Source: Prauserella alba (lineage in GTDB: Bacteria > Actinomycetota > Actinomycetes > Mycobacteriales > Pseudonocardiaceae). Taken from it: DNA of 64,000 nt. This document shows, one piece after another, positions 16,794 to 25,446 of this stretch. The position numbers and the translations under genes are program-made. Positions within the stretch are counted from its first letter, which is position 1. Each line of letters starts with the position of its first letter. A model generated the notes under the pieces. It searched no databases. It was not told the origin of the DNA and saw only the letters and a program-made list of their open reading frames with translations. Location: the NCBI RefSeq assembly GCF_024171735.1, contig NZ_JAMTCH010000009.1:62001-126000 (forward strand), in the 5' to 3' direction.

Positions 16794-18964
16794 GACGCAC
16801 CACCCGCTCCCTGCTGCTCCGCCGATTCCGCCGCACCCGCGGGAACCAGCCGGGCCGCGCACACCTTGAACTCCGGCATCCGGCTGGTCGGGTCGAGCAC
16901 GGGGTTGGTGATGAGGTTGGCCCGCTGCCCGCCAGGGAAGTGGAACGGCACGAACACGACGTCCGGCCGCATCGACGGCACACACCGCACCGGCGCGGTC
17001 ACCGCCCCGCGGCGTGATTCGACGGTGGCGACCTCGCCCACGGCCACCCCTGCACGGGCGGCCGTGTCCGGATGCACCTCGATGCAGGCCTCCGGCACGG
17101 CCTCGGCCAGTTCCGGCACGGCCCGCGTCTGCGCACCCGACTGGTAGTGCTGCAACAGCCGCCCGGTCGTGGCCTGCAGCGGGAACTCCGCGTCCGGCGG
17201 CTCGGCGGGACCGGTGTGCTCGACCGCCACGAAGCGTGCGCGGCCGTCCGGGTGAGCGAAGCCGTCGAGGAACAGCCGGGGCGTGCCGGAGTGGCCGGCA
17301 GCGGGCACCGGCCAGTGCAACGCCTCCCCTGCGCGCAACCGCTCGTAGGTCACCCCCGAGTAGTCGGCCACGCCGCCCGCCGACGCGGCCCGCAGCTCGG
17401 TGAAGACCTCCTCCGCGTCGACGGGGAACCGGCCTGCGGGCTGGCCGAGCCGCTCGGCCAGCCCGGCGAGGACGTCGAGGTCGCTGCGTACCCCCTCCGG
17501 CGGGTCGATCGCCTTGCGGCGCAGCAGCACCCGGCCCTCCAGATTGGTCATCGTGCCGTCCTCCTCGGCCCACTGGGTCACGGGCAGCACGACGTCGGCC
17601 ATCGCGGCGGTCTCGGACAGCACGACGTCGGCCGTGACGAGGAAGTCGAGCGCCTCCAGCCGATCGGTAACCCGCTGCGAACGCGGCGCCGACACGACGA
17701 CGTTGCTGCCGAACACGAGCATCGCCTTCGGCCCTTCCGGACGGCCGAGCACGTCGAGCAGCTCGTAGGCCGACCGGCCGGGTGCGGGTAGCGAGTCCGG
17801 GTCGACGCCCCACACACCCGCGACGTGCTCCCGTGCTGCGGGGTCGGCGAGCTTCCGGTATCCGGGCAGCTGATCGGCCTTCTGCCCGTGCTCACGCCCG
17901 CCCTGACCGTTGCCCTGGCCGGTCAGGCAGCCGTACCCGGAACCCGCCCTGCCGGGCAGACCGTGGGCGAGTGCGACGTCGATCCACGCGCTCACGGTGT
18001 CCACACCGGTGGCGTGCTGTTCCGCGCCGCGCGCGGTGAGCACGTACGCGTTGCCGGCGCCGGCGAGCATGCGGGCGAGCGCGCGCTGGTCGGCCGCGCT
18101 GACCCCGGTGATGCGTTCGACGTGCTCTGGCCAGTACCGGGCGGCGATGCGCCACGTCTCGTCGAACCCGGCGGTGCGTTCGGCCACGTACGCCTCGTCG
18201 ATCAGCCCTTCGGCGACCGTCGCGTGCAGCACGCCGAGCGCCAGCGCCAGATCGGTGCCGGGTGCGGGTGCGAGGTGCACGTTCGCCTGCTCGGCGGTCG
18301 GGGTGCGCCGCGGGTCGACGACGACCAGCCCACCCGCCGCGGCCGCACCCTGCAGCTGCTGCAGGAACGGCGGCATCGTCTCCGCCGGGTTCGACCCGAC
18401 CAGCACGATCACGTCGGCTCCGGCCAGATCGGTCACCGGGAACGGCAGCCCCCGGTCGACGCCGAACGCCCGCAGGCCCGCCGCCGCGGCCGACGACATG
18501 CAGAACCGGCCGTTGTAGTCGATCTGCGACGTCCCCAGCGCCACCCGCGCGAACTTGCCCAGCAGGTAGGCCTTCTCGTTGGTCAGCCCGCCACCGCCGA
18601 AGACCGCCACGGCGTCACGCCCGTGTTCGGCCTGCAACCCGGTGAGCCGGGCCGCGATGAGATCGAGCGCCCCGTCCCAGCTCGCAGGGCGCAGCTCGCC
18701 GCCGGTGCGGACGAGCGGGGTGGTCAGCCGCGCCGGGGAGTCCAGCAGCGAGGCCGACGTCCAGCCCTTCTGGCACAGCCCGCCGCGGCTCGTGGGGAAC
18801 TCACGCGGCGCGACGTCGGCCGCCGGGGTGAGCGTCATGCCGCACTGCAGCGCGCAGTACGGGCAGTGCGTGTCGGTCCGCGTCTCGTTCCCGCCCCGGC
18901 GGCCCGGCCGGTCGTGCGCACCGGGCACGTCCGGTCCCGACGGGGTCGCGGCTGTCAGCGTCAA
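16790..18964 (-). CDS. nasA: Assimilatory nitrate reductase, molybdopterin catalytic subunit (NasA/NarB type)
   Basis: This 724-residue enzyme of the molybdopterin oxidoreductase family would reduce nitrate to nitrite in the cytoplasm. An N-terminal [4Fe-4S] site (CPYCALQCGM near residue 34, then GGLCQKGW near 62) is followed by the bis-MGD-binding catalytic domains (IDYNGRFCMSSAAAA near 150, VGSNPAETMPPFLQQL near 185). A C-terminal molydopterin-dinucleotide domain (PLQATTGRLLQHYQSGAQT) ends the protein. There is no Tat signal, as expected for an assimilatory enzyme. It is translationally coupled to the downstream FAD/Fe-S gene. A candidate GlnR box lies 72-87 bases upstream. Confidence 0.93.
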   Translation of the reverse strand: MTLTAATPSGPDVPGAHDRPGRRGGNETRTDTHCPYCALQCGMTLTPAADVAPREFPTSRGGLCQKGWTSASLLDSPARLTTPLVRTGGELRPASWDGALDLIAARLTGLQAEHGRDAVAVFGGGGLTNEKAYLLGKFARVALGTSQIDYNGRFCMSSAAAAGLRAFGVDRGLPFPVTDLAGADVIVLVGSNPAETMPPFLQQLQGAAAAGGLVVVDPRRTPTAEQANVHLAPAPGTDLALALGVLHATVAEGLIDEAYVAERTAGFDETWRIAARYWPEHVERITGVSAADQRALARMLAGAGNAYVLTARGAEQHATGVDTVSAWIDVALAHGLPGRAGSGYGCLTGQGNGQGGREHGQKADQLPGYRKLADPAAREHVAGVWGVDPDSLPAPGRSAYELLDVLGRPEGPKAMLVFGSNVVVSAPRSQRVTDRLEALDFLVTADVVLSETAAMADVVLPVTQWAEEDGTMTNLEGRVLLRRKAIDPPEGVRSDLDVLAGLAERLGQPAGRFPVDAEEVFTELRAASAGGVADYSGVTYERLRAGEALHWPVPAAGHSGTPRLFLDGFAHPDGRARFVAVEHTGPAEPPDAEFPLQATTGRLLQHYQSGAQTRAVPELAEAVPEACIEVHPDTAARAGVAVGEVATVESRRGAVTAPVRCVPSMRPDVVFVPFHFPGGQRANLITNPVLDPTSRMPEFKVCAARLVPAGAAESAEQQGAGGAS

Positions 18965-19035
18965 CGGGCACCTCCTGCTGGTCGCCTGCGTCCCGACGAC
19001 CGTAGGAAGCGCGTGTTACCCGGGGATGCGCTGAT

Positions 19036-19051
19036 GTTTCGGGCGGTTGAC
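19036..19051 (-). promoter_or_regulatory. Candidate GlnR box upstream of nasA
   Basis: On the minus strand this reads GTCAA-n6-GAAAC, nine of ten bases of the GlnR pair GTNAC-n6-GAAAC, at 72-87 bases before the nasA ATG. A further GTAAC lies 16 bases downstream of GAAAC but not at the standard spacing. The placement parallels the nirB box. Confidence 0.55.
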
Positions 19052-19090
19052 GTTGCTCCGCCACCCACGCGAGGACGCGGTGAGCCCGCG

Positions 19091-19897
19091 TCAGAGCAGT
19101 TCGCTGACCTGTGCGGCGGCGGCGCGCAGGCGGGTGGCCTCCACGTCGGCCGATCCGGGGTACCGCGCGTGGTACGCGAGCCGGAACAACGTCGCGCGCA
19201 GCAACAGCTGGGACCAGTCCGGCAGGTACGACCAGCGGTGCAGCAGCGTCATGTCGGCCCCGCCCCACGCGACGGCGTCGATCGCGGCGACGGCTGCGCC
19301 CCACTCCGCGGGCCGGAAGTGCGGCACCAGGTCGACGATGCCGGGCGGGGCGTCGCCGTCGAACAGGACGGTGCCGAACAGCTCCCCGTGCACCAACTGC
19401 GGCGGTGAGGACAGCGGTTTGCGGGCGGGCGCGAGGATCTCGAACCAGCGGCCGCCGTTGGACTCGTCGAGTTCGACGTCGACCTCGCCCCAGGCCATGC
19501 GCTCGGCGTCGGCGGCAAGCCCCTGCCTGGCGGACAGGAAGTCGGGCTCCGGCAGGCCGGCCGTGGCCCGCTGCAGCTTGATCGCGGTGAGGACGGTGTC
19601 GTCGGCGCGGTTCTCGGGCCTGCCGGAGACGAACCGGCTGGCCGCCCAGCCGCCCATCACCCAGCGCCCGTCGGTCGTGTTCAACGGCCGCGCGATGCGC
19701 AGGTCCGGCGCGTCCAGTGCCGCGAGGGTGCGCGCCAGCCACACGGCGTGCGCCCGATCCGAGACCTTCCGCAGCACCACGTCGCCGTAGCGCCACACGG
19801 CCACACCCGACAGCTGCTCACCGTCCTCGTCAGCAGCCGTGGTCAGACCGAAGGCCGCACGCACATGCGACGGCGGACGTTCGGCTCCATACCCCAC
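19091..19897 (-). CDS. TIGR02569 family protein (kinase-like fold, actinobacterial)
   Basis: This protein of about 268 residues belongs to the uncharacterised actinobacterial family TIGR02569 (Rv3205c type). These proteins resemble small phosphotransferases. Visible segments are PPSHVRAAFGL at the start, VWRYGDVVLRKVSD near 35, LVHGELFGTVLFDG near 170 (an aminoglycoside-kinase-like HGEL motif) and IVDLVPHFRPAEWGAAVA near 190. The start is uncertain: GTG at 19897 places the family motif at residue 8, and GTG codons at 19924 and 19927 are also possible. Its position next to moeZ matches mycobacteria. A hairpin after moeZ suggests it has its own promoter. Confidence 0.85.
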   Translation of the reverse strand: MGYGAERPPSHVRAAFGLTTAADEDGEQLSGVAVWRYGDVVLRKVSDRAHAVWLARTLAALDAPDLRIARPLNTTDGRWVMGGWAASRFVSGRPENRADDTVLTAIKLQRATAGLPEPDFLSARQGLAADAERMAWGEVDVELDESNGGRWFEILAPARKPLSSPPQLVHGELFGTVLFDGDAPPGIVDLVPHFRPAEWGAAVAAIDAVAWGGADMTLLHRWSYLPDWSQLLLRATLFRLAYHARYPGSADVEATRLRAAAAQVSELL

Positions 19898-19992
19898 GCC
19901 GACCGACGTTACCGCCGACACCACACGGCCGGGTGAGCGACCCGCCGGTGGTGGCGAGGTATGCCGGGAAAGACGAGACCTGGCAAAGACGA

Positions 19993-20027
19993 AGGCCCCG
20001 GCGCTGGGGTTTCCAGCTCCGGGGCCT
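19993..20027. terminator. Terminator hairpin downstream of moeZ
   Basis: A GC-rich stem (AGGCCCCGG at 19993-20001 with CCGGGGCCT at 20019-20027, plus five inner pairs GCTGG/CCAGC and one mismatch) closes a 5-base loop. It sits about 90 bases after the moeZ stop and before the TIGR02569 start, which separates their transcription. Confidence 0.7.
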
Positions 20028-20115
20028 CCGCCGCACCCTGCAACCGGCCAGATGGCCTGAGCAAGTCTCAGCCGGCAGCACACAAGACGACGCCTTCAGC
20101 AGGCGCTGCCACCTA

Positions 20116-21294
20116 TCAGTATGTAGGCAAGCTCGTGTCGATCTGCTTCGCCCATGCCAAAACGCCTCCGCCGAGGTGCGTGGCACTCGAAAAACCGGCC
20201 TTGTGCAGGGCGGCGAGCGCCTCGGCGCTACGCTGCCCCGACTTGCAGTGCAGCACGACCGGCTTGTCCTGCGGCAGTTCCGCGAGCGCCTCCCCCGACA
20301 GGATGCGGTCCTTCGGGATCAGCTTCGCACCCTTGATGTTCACGATCTCGTACTCGTGCGGCTCGCGGACGTCGATCAGCTCGAAGTTCTCACCGGCGTC
20401 GAACTTGGCCTTCAGCTCGGCGGGCGTGATCGTGCTGCCGGAGGCGGCCTGCTGCGCGTCGTCGGAGACGACACCGCAGAACGACTCGTAGTCGATCAGC
20501 TCGGTGATCTTCGGGGTCTCCGGGTCCTTCCGGATCTTGACCTCGCGGTAGCGCATCTCGAGCGCGTCGTAGCTGATCAGACGGCCGAGCAGCGGCTCAC
20601 CGATGCCGGTGATGAGCTTGACCGCCTCGGTGACCATGATCGAACCGATCGAGGCGCACAGCACGCCCAGCACGCCGCCCTCGGCGCACGAGGGGACCAT
20701 GCCGGGAGGCGGCGGCTCCGGGTACAGGTCGCGGTAGTTCAGGCCGCGGCCGTTCGGCGCGTCCTCCCAGAACACGCTGACCTGGCCCTCGAACCGGAAG
20801 ATCGAGCCCCACACGTACGGCTTGCCGAGGATCACCGCGGCGTCGTTCACCAGGTAGCGCGTGGCGAAGTTGTCGGTGCCGTCGAGGATCAGGTCGTAGC
20901 CGCGGAAGACGTCGAGCGCGTTCTCGTTCGTCAGCTGCTCCTGGTGCAGCACGACGTCGACGTACGGGTTCACCTCCGCGACCGACTCCTTGGCCGAGAC
21001 GGCCTTCGGCTTGTCGATGTCCGACTGGCCGTGGATCACCTGCCGCTGCAGGTTCGACTCGTCCACGACGTCGAAGTCGATCACGCCGAGCGTGCCCACC
21101 CCCGCGGCGGCGAGGTACAGCAGCGCCGGGCTCCCGAGCCCGCCCGCGCCGATGACCAGCACCTTGGCGTTCTTCAGCCGCTTCTGCCCGTCCATTCCGA
21201 CATCCGGGATGATCAGGTGCCTGCTGTACCGGGCGACCTCTTCCTTGGTCAGCTCGGCAGCCGGCTCGACGAGCGGCGGCAGCGCAGTCGACAT
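20116..21294 (-). CDS. moeZ: Adenylyltransferase/sulfurtransferase MoeZ
   Basis: This 392-residue protein has an E1-like MoeB/ThiF domain (about residues 15-265, with GAGGLGSPALLYLAAAG near 45). It is fused to a C-terminal rhodanese domain (about 290-392) whose active loop is HCKSGQRS with the catalytic Cys near 362. MoeZ activates the C-terminus of sulfur-carrier proteins and loads sulfur on them for molybdopterin, cysteine and thiosugar pathways. It therefore also serves the molybdenum nitrate reductase nearby. I chose the ATG at 21294 because GGAGG precedes it by five bases and the length equals that of the M. tuberculosis protein. An upstream ATG would add 11 residues. Confidence 0.95.
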   Translation of the reverse strand: MSTALPPLVEPAAELTKEEVARYSRHLIIPDVGMDGQKRLKNAKVLVIGAGGLGSPALLYLAAAGVGTLGVIDFDVVDESNLQRQVIHGQSDIDKPKAVSAKESVAEVNPYVDVVLHQEQLTNENALDVFRGYDLILDGTDNFATRYLVNDAAVILGKPYVWGSIFRFEGQVSVFWEDAPNGRGLNYRDLYPEPPPPGMVPSCAEGGVLGVLCASIGSIMVTEAVKLITGIGEPLLGRLISYDALEMRYREVKIRKDPETPKITELIDYESFCGVVSDDAQQAASGSTITPAELKAKFDAGENFELIDVREPHEYEIVNIKGAKLIPKDRILSGEALAELPQDKPVVLHCKSGQRSAEALAALHKAGFSSATHLGGGVLAWAKQIDTSLPTY

Positions 21295-21358
21295 CACGTC
21301 CTCCATCTCGCGCTTGTCGCAGTCCATCCATTCATAACGGGTCCGAGCCCCGGAACCT

Positions 21359-21391
21359 TCCCGGTGTCCACATCGTGGACAGTTTCCGGGA
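21359..21391 (-). terminator. Probable terminator hairpin after the DUF3152 gene
   Basis: An inner stem GTCCAC/GTGGAC with a 3-base loop is nested in an outer stem TCCCGG/CCGGGA with a small bulge. It lies just downstream of the DUF3152 stop and upstream of moeZ on the same strand. It may end the upstream transcript or only attenuate it. Confidence 0.5.
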
Positions 21392-21399
21392 GATCCGGC

Positions 21400-22572
21400 T
21401 CACTGGGCCTGCGGGTTCGGGAACGCGTTCGGACGGCAGGTCTTGCCGTCGGCGGGCACGCTGCCGGCGTCACCGCCCTGCGTGTCGTTGAGCTTCGCGA
21501 CGTAGTCGTTCGCGACGCCGAACGTCTGCTGCATCATCACCGGCGCCAGCGCACCCTCCTTGGCGCACCCCACGTGACCATTGCCGAGGGCGTGGCCGAC
21601 CTCGTGGTTGATGGCGTACTGGCGGTACGCGGTCAGGTCACTGCTGAACGCCTTCGCTCCCCGCACCCAGCGGGCGAGGTTGATCACGACCTCGCCGTCG
21701 ATGTGGCACGAAGCCGGGTACGGGATCGCGTCGCCGCAGACGTCCTTCGCGGTCTCCGGAGTGGTGAGCCTCACGTAGAAGTCGGCCTCGGGGCCGCTCT
21801 CGTCGACCCGCTGCAGCCGCACGTCGCCGCTGCTGACCCAGCCGCGCTCGTCGTCGGCGAGGATGCCCTCCACGGTGGCCGCGTAGCTGTCCTCACCCGC
21901 GATGGCGGCCGGGTCGATGCCGTCCTCCACCTCGATCGTGTAGCGCAACAGCCGGCCGCCCGCGCCCGCCTGATCGCCGCCGCCCGGCACGACATGCCAC
22001 GTGCCCTGCCCGCTCCGGGTGAACTCGCTGCCGTCGGGCAGTTCGGCCGTGGGGATGTTCAGGTTCTGTTTCCGCGCCGGGATCTCCTCGACCCCGTCGC
22101 GGTCACTGGCCTCGCCCGCGTCGGCCGCGACCGACGCGTCGCCCGCCTGCGCGCCCGGCTCGTCGGGATCGGTCTTGGTGGTGTCGACGACCACCAGCGC
22201 GGTGACCACGAGCAGCACGGGGATCGCATACACCCGCCAGCCGTACGTGGCGATCAGTTTGCGCAGACCGGACTTGGGCTTCCGCCGGCGCGCACCCCGG
22301 TCGCCGTCGGCCCCGTCGGCTTCCGGATCGAGGGCCGCGTCGACGTCGGAGGGAGCATCCCGCAGTTCCGCGTCGCCGACGTCGTCACGGTCGTCACGGT
22401 CGTCGCCGTGGGGCCGCCACGACGCCCGCAACGGCTCACCCGGCCTGCGGACCCCGGGGCCGTACCGCTCGTCGAGCGGTCGCGCGCCGGGCGTGCGGGT
22501 GCGCCGAACGCGACCGGGGCCGCGGCCGGAATACCCGGTCCGCTCACCCTCCCGCCGTGCTTCGTGCGACAC
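21400..22572 (-). CDS. DUF3152 membrane-anchored protein with metzincin-like zinc motif
   Basis: This protein of about 390 residues has a long charged cytoplasmic N-terminus. One membrane segment follows near residue 125 (VYAIPVLLVVTALVVV), then an extracellular DUF3152 domain. The domain contains HEVGHALGNGH, which fits the HExxHxxGxxH zinc-binding motif of metzincin proteases, so a secreted-face metalloprotease role is plausible though unproven for the family. Conserved cysteines (DVCGDAIPYPASCHIDG, VGCAKEGALAPVMMQQ) are likely disulphides outside the cell. The start is set at GTG 22572. It corresponds in position to Rv3207c, between moeZ and a TetR gene. Confidence 0.88.
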   Translation of the reverse strand: MSHEARREGERTGYSGRGPGRVRRTRTPGARPLDERYGPGVRRPGEPLRASWRPHGDDRDDRDDVGDAELRDAPSDVDAALDPEADGADGDRGARRRKPKSGLRKLIATYGWRVYAIPVLLVVTALVVVDTTKTDPDEPGAQAGDASVAADAGEASDRDGVEEIPARKQNLNIPTAELPDGSEFTRSGQGTWHVVPGGGDQAGAGGRLLRYTIEVEDGIDPAAIAGEDSYAATVEGILADDERGWVSSGDVRLQRVDESGPEADFYVRLTTPETAKDVCGDAIPYPASCHIDGEVVINLARWVRGAKAFSSDLTAYRQYAINHEVGHALGNGHVGCAKEGALAPVMMQQTFGVANDYVAKLNDTQGGDAGSVPADGKTCRPNAFPNPQAQ

Positions 22573-22632
22573 CCTGTCCACGCCGTCCAGACTGCCACAC
22601 CGTCCGCGCCGCACGCGGTCTCACCCGACGGG

Positions 22633-23799
22633 CTACCAGCGGCCGTCGGCGACGTGTTCCCACATCCCGAGGACCGCTCTGGCCACGGTCACGGGGCGTT
22701 CCATCTGGGCGACGTGCCCCGTACGGGGCAACACCAGCAACCGCGCCGACGGGATCGCACCGGCCGTACGCCGGGCGCGTCGCACGGAGATCACCCTGTC
22801 CTGGGTGCCCCACACCACGAGCGTCGGCACCCGGACCCGCGGCGCCGCCGACCACAACGATCCGGGTCCCGGCGTGAACCACGACCGGAAGATCTCCAGC
22901 GTGCTGCGCGCCAAGGCGGCGGCCGCCCACTGCTGAGCCGAGCGCGCCGCGAACTCCTCGGCCTGCTCGGTGAGCCGGTGCCGCGGGAACCGGTCGGCAT
23001 CGGCATAGACGAGGCGGATCGTCTGCAGCGCCCGCTCCTCGGGCGTCAACCGCGCCAGCTGCCTGCGCACGGGCGTGCCGACGACGGGCAGCATCGCCAG
23101 GGCCATCCTGGGATCGGACAGCCTGCGCGGGTCCGGCCTGCGGTCGGGCATCGCGGGCGAGACGAGCGTGAGCGTGCGCACGAGCTCCGGCCTGCGCGCG
23201 GCCAGCAACAACGAGACGGCCCCGCCCATCGAGTTGCCGACCAGGTCCACCGGCCGTCCCAGCGACTCCAGATAGCGGGCGACGACGTCGGCGTGCGCGC
23301 CGAGGCTGTAGGCGAACCCGCGGGGCGGCTCGGAGAACCCGAACCCGGGCAGGTCGAGCGCGATCCCCTCGGCGTGCGGCGCCAGCTGCGCTGCCAGGTC
23401 CGTCCAGTTCGTCGAGGAACCGCCGAGACCGTGCACGTACACCGTCGTCCGCTCCCGCAGGCCCGGGGTGCGCCGCACGTGGAGCCGCATGCCGCCGACG
23501 TCCGCCCCGGCGTTGTGACCGTCGACGCCGCGACCACCCGGGGCGGGGCCGTCGGGGGCGGGGCCGTCGGGGGCGTGATCGCCGGTGCTGTGACCGCGGT
23601 CGCCCCCGGTGCCCACGGGTTCCCAAGAGCCCTCCCACGGGGGCAGCATCGGGTCGTAAGCGGGCAGCGAAGCCCGTGAAAGGGGCACGTGGGTCAGCGG
23701 CCCGCGGCGCGGGTTCGCCGACCGGACGGCCGGGCGCTGCCGGTGCTGCGGAATCGGGGCACTCGTCGACGATGCGGTCTCGGACACGACGTCCAGCAT
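22633..23799 (-). CDS. Alpha/beta hydrolase
   Basis: This 388-residue protein has about 110 Pro/Gly/Asp-rich residues with PDG repeats, then a classic alpha/beta hydrolase. The domain shows the oxyanion HGLGG near residue 125, the nucleophile elbow GNSMGG near 195, the acid in VWGTQDRV near 325 and the histidine in PRTGHVAQME near 360. Substrate is not predictable. It ends 60 bp before the DUF3152 gene on the same strand and is divergent from the TetR gene at 23874, which may control it. The N-terminal start is uncertain because the leader is low complexity. Confidence 0.88.
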   Translation of the reverse strand: MLDVVSETASSTSAPIPQHRQRPAVRSANPRRGPLTHVPLSRASLPAYDPMLPPWEGSWEPVGTGGDRGHSTGDHAPDGPAPDGPAPGGRGVDGHNAGADVGGMRLHVRRTPGLRERTTVYVHGLGGSSTNWTDLAAQLAPHAEGIALDLPGFGFSEPPRGFAYSLGAHADVVARYLESLGRPVDLVGNSMGGAVSLLLAARRPELVRTLTLVSPAMPDRRPDPRRLSDPRMALAMLPVVGTPVRRQLARLTPEERALQTIRLVYADADRFPRHRLTEQAEEFAARSAQQWAAAALARSTLEIFRSWFTPGPGSLWSAAPRVRVPTLVVWGTQDRVISVRRARRTAGAIPSARLLVLPRTGHVAQMERPVTVARAVLGMWEHVADGRW

Positions 23800-23873
23800 G
23801 CCGCATGAACTCGATGTTTGGCGTTACTTACATACCGGCGAGTAATGTGCCCTGGGAAGTCTGGAGGCAAGAG

Positions 23874-24497
23874 ATGACCGACACGGCGCACGGTAAGGGC
23901 GTGCGGCTGCCCCGCACACAGCGACGTGCCCAACTGCTCACCGCGGCACAAGAGGTGTTCGCTGCGAACGGGTACCACTCAGCGGCCATGGACGACATCG
24001 CCGAACAGGCCGGTGTCAGCAAACCGGTGCTCTACCAGCACTTCCCCGGCAAGCTCGACCTCTACATCGCGCTGCTCGAAAGCCACGTCGACGACCTGGT
24101 CCGTGCCGTGGAGAACGCGCTCGCCTCCACCACCGACAACAAGCAGCGGGTCCAGAACGCCGTCGGCGCGTTCTTCGACTTCGTCAACGGCGACGCCGGC
24201 GCGTTCCGCATGGTCTTCGAGTCCGACCTCCGCGGCGAACCCGACGTGCAGCGCGCCGTCGACAGGGCGACCAGCGCGACGGTGGACGCGATCGCCAAGA
24301 CGATCATGTCCGACGCCGGGCTCGACGCGGAACGGGCTCGGCTGCTGGCCGTCGGCCTCGTGGGCATGAGCCAGGTCAGCGCACGCTACTGGCTGGACCG
24401 CGGCAGCGACGTCAGCCGCGACGACGCCGTCCGCCTCACGTCGACGCTGGCGTGGCGCGGGATCGGGGCCGGCTTCCCGCTGCAGCACCCCCTGTAG
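23874..24497 (+). CDS. TetR/AcrR family transcriptional regulator
   Basis: This 207-residue regulator has a typical TetR helix-turn-helix at residues 12-60 (LLTAAQEVFAANGYHSAAM, AEQAGVSKPVLYQHF) and an all-helical ligand domain. The ATG at 23874 follows a GGAGGCAAGAG ribosome site. Its position matches Rv3208, the TetR gene next to the DUF3107 (TB9.4) gene in mycobacteria, but here a four-gene module separates them. The 74-bp gap to the divergent hydrolase contains TTACT (23824-23828) and AGTAA (23841-23845) as an inverted repeat, a possible operator. Its last 62 bases overlap the end of the convergent hydrolase gene. Confidence 0.93.
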   Translation: MTDTAHGKGVRLPRTQRRAQLLTAAQEVFAANGYHSAAMDDIAEQAGVSKPVLYQHFPGKLDLYIALLESHVDDLVRAVENALASTTDNKQRVQNAVGAFFDFVNGDAGAFRMVFESDLRGEPDVQRAVDRATSATVDAIAKTIMSDAGLDAERARLLAVGLVGMSQVSARYWLDRGSDVSRDDAVRLTSTLAWRGIGAGFPLQHPL

Positions 24498-25446
24498 CCG
24501 CCCCGTCCTCACCGCCGGTTGCGGTGCCCGCCGGCGCGCCCGGAGTCGCACCGGCGGTACCGGCATCGGCGATCAGGCCGGCGATCGCGTCGGTGACACC
24601 GGTGTGCCGTTCCTGCGTGATCATGTGCCCCGCACCGGGGAACAGGACGAATCGAGCAGCGGGCAGTGCTCGGGCGATGGCCTCCGCGTGGTGGACCGGG
24701 GTGAGCCGGTCGCGGTCACCGACGAGCACGACCGTCGGCACGGTCGCCAGCGCCGCCAGTGCCGCAGCGCGGTCGTGCAGCGAGATCGCGTTCTGGAACC
24801 CGCCGATGCTGCGCGGATGCGCCTTGCGCAGCTGTTCCGCCACCGAGCGCACGTCGTCGGTGCGCGGCCGCTTGCCGAACACCAGCAGCCTGCCGCCCAT
24901 CGCCGCCAACGGCCGCCCCACCGGCAGCCGCTCCCGCCGGTAGGCCACGAGCAGCTTGGCGAGCCGGCGTTCCAGGCGCGCTGCACCCCTGCCCAGCGCG
25001 CCCGGAAAGCCGAGTGTGAGGCGGTCCATGTTCCCCGACGACGTCGCCACGAACGCCGCGCCTGCGACGCGTCGGGCCACCAGCTCCGGGTACCGGTCCG
25101 CGAGCGCCATGATCGTCATGCCGCCCATCGAGTGCCCCACCAGCACGATCGGCCCTTCCGGCACCTGCGCGGCGATGACCTCGGCGAGGTCGTCCGCCAG
25201 CCGGTCGATCGTCGCCGACTGCGGCCCCGCGGGGTCCGAGTCGCCGTGCCCGCGCAGGTCGTAACGCACGATGCGCACCGGCGCGACCAGTTCGCCGACC
25301 ACGCGGTCCCAGGTGCGCCGATCCTGGGTCCACCCGTGCACGAGCACGAGCGTCACCGGGTGGCCTGCGGCTTCGGGTTCGCTGGTCTCGACGGCGAGCC
25401 GCGTGCCGTCCGAGACCGTCACGGTCGTCACCACGGGCGTCCTCAC
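24436..25446 (-). CDS. Alpha/beta hydrolase
   Basis: This 336-residue hydrolase has HGWTQDRRTWD near residue 38 (oxyanion), nucleophile elbow GHSMGGM near 105, acid in LVGDRDRLTP near 250 and histidine in PGAGHMITQE near 280. The last 45 residues are Ala/Gly/Thr-rich. I chose GTG 25446 because it overlaps the stop of the AurF-like gene in a GTGA arrangement. The two genes therefore form a coupled pair, probably one catabolic or tailoring step. Its 3' end overlaps the convergent tetR gene by 62 bp, an unusually long convergent overlap. Confidence 0.9.
   Translation of the reverse strand: MRTPVVTTVTVSDGTRLAVETSEPEAAGHPVTLVLVHGWTQDRRTWDRVVGELVAPVRIVRYDLRGHGDSDPAGPQSATIDRLADDLAEVIAAQVPEGPIVLVGHSMGGMTIMALADRYPELVARRVAGAAFVATSSGNMDRLTLGFPGALGRGAARLERRLAKLLVAYRRERLPVGRPLAAMGGRLLVFGKRPRTDDVRSVAEQLRKAHPRSIGGFQNAISLHDRAAALAALATVPTVVLVGDRDRLTPVHHAEAIARALPAARFVLFPGAGHMITQERHTGVTDAIAGLIADAGTAGATPGAPAGTATGGEDGAATGGAAAGSRPRSRATPAST

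Noticed and set aside
19717-23679. 1320-codon plus-strand open frame opposite moeZ, DUF3152 and hydrolase genes
   Set aside because: It runs across three well-supported minus-strand genes and their gaps, and its Arg/Val/Asp-rich product resembles no protein.
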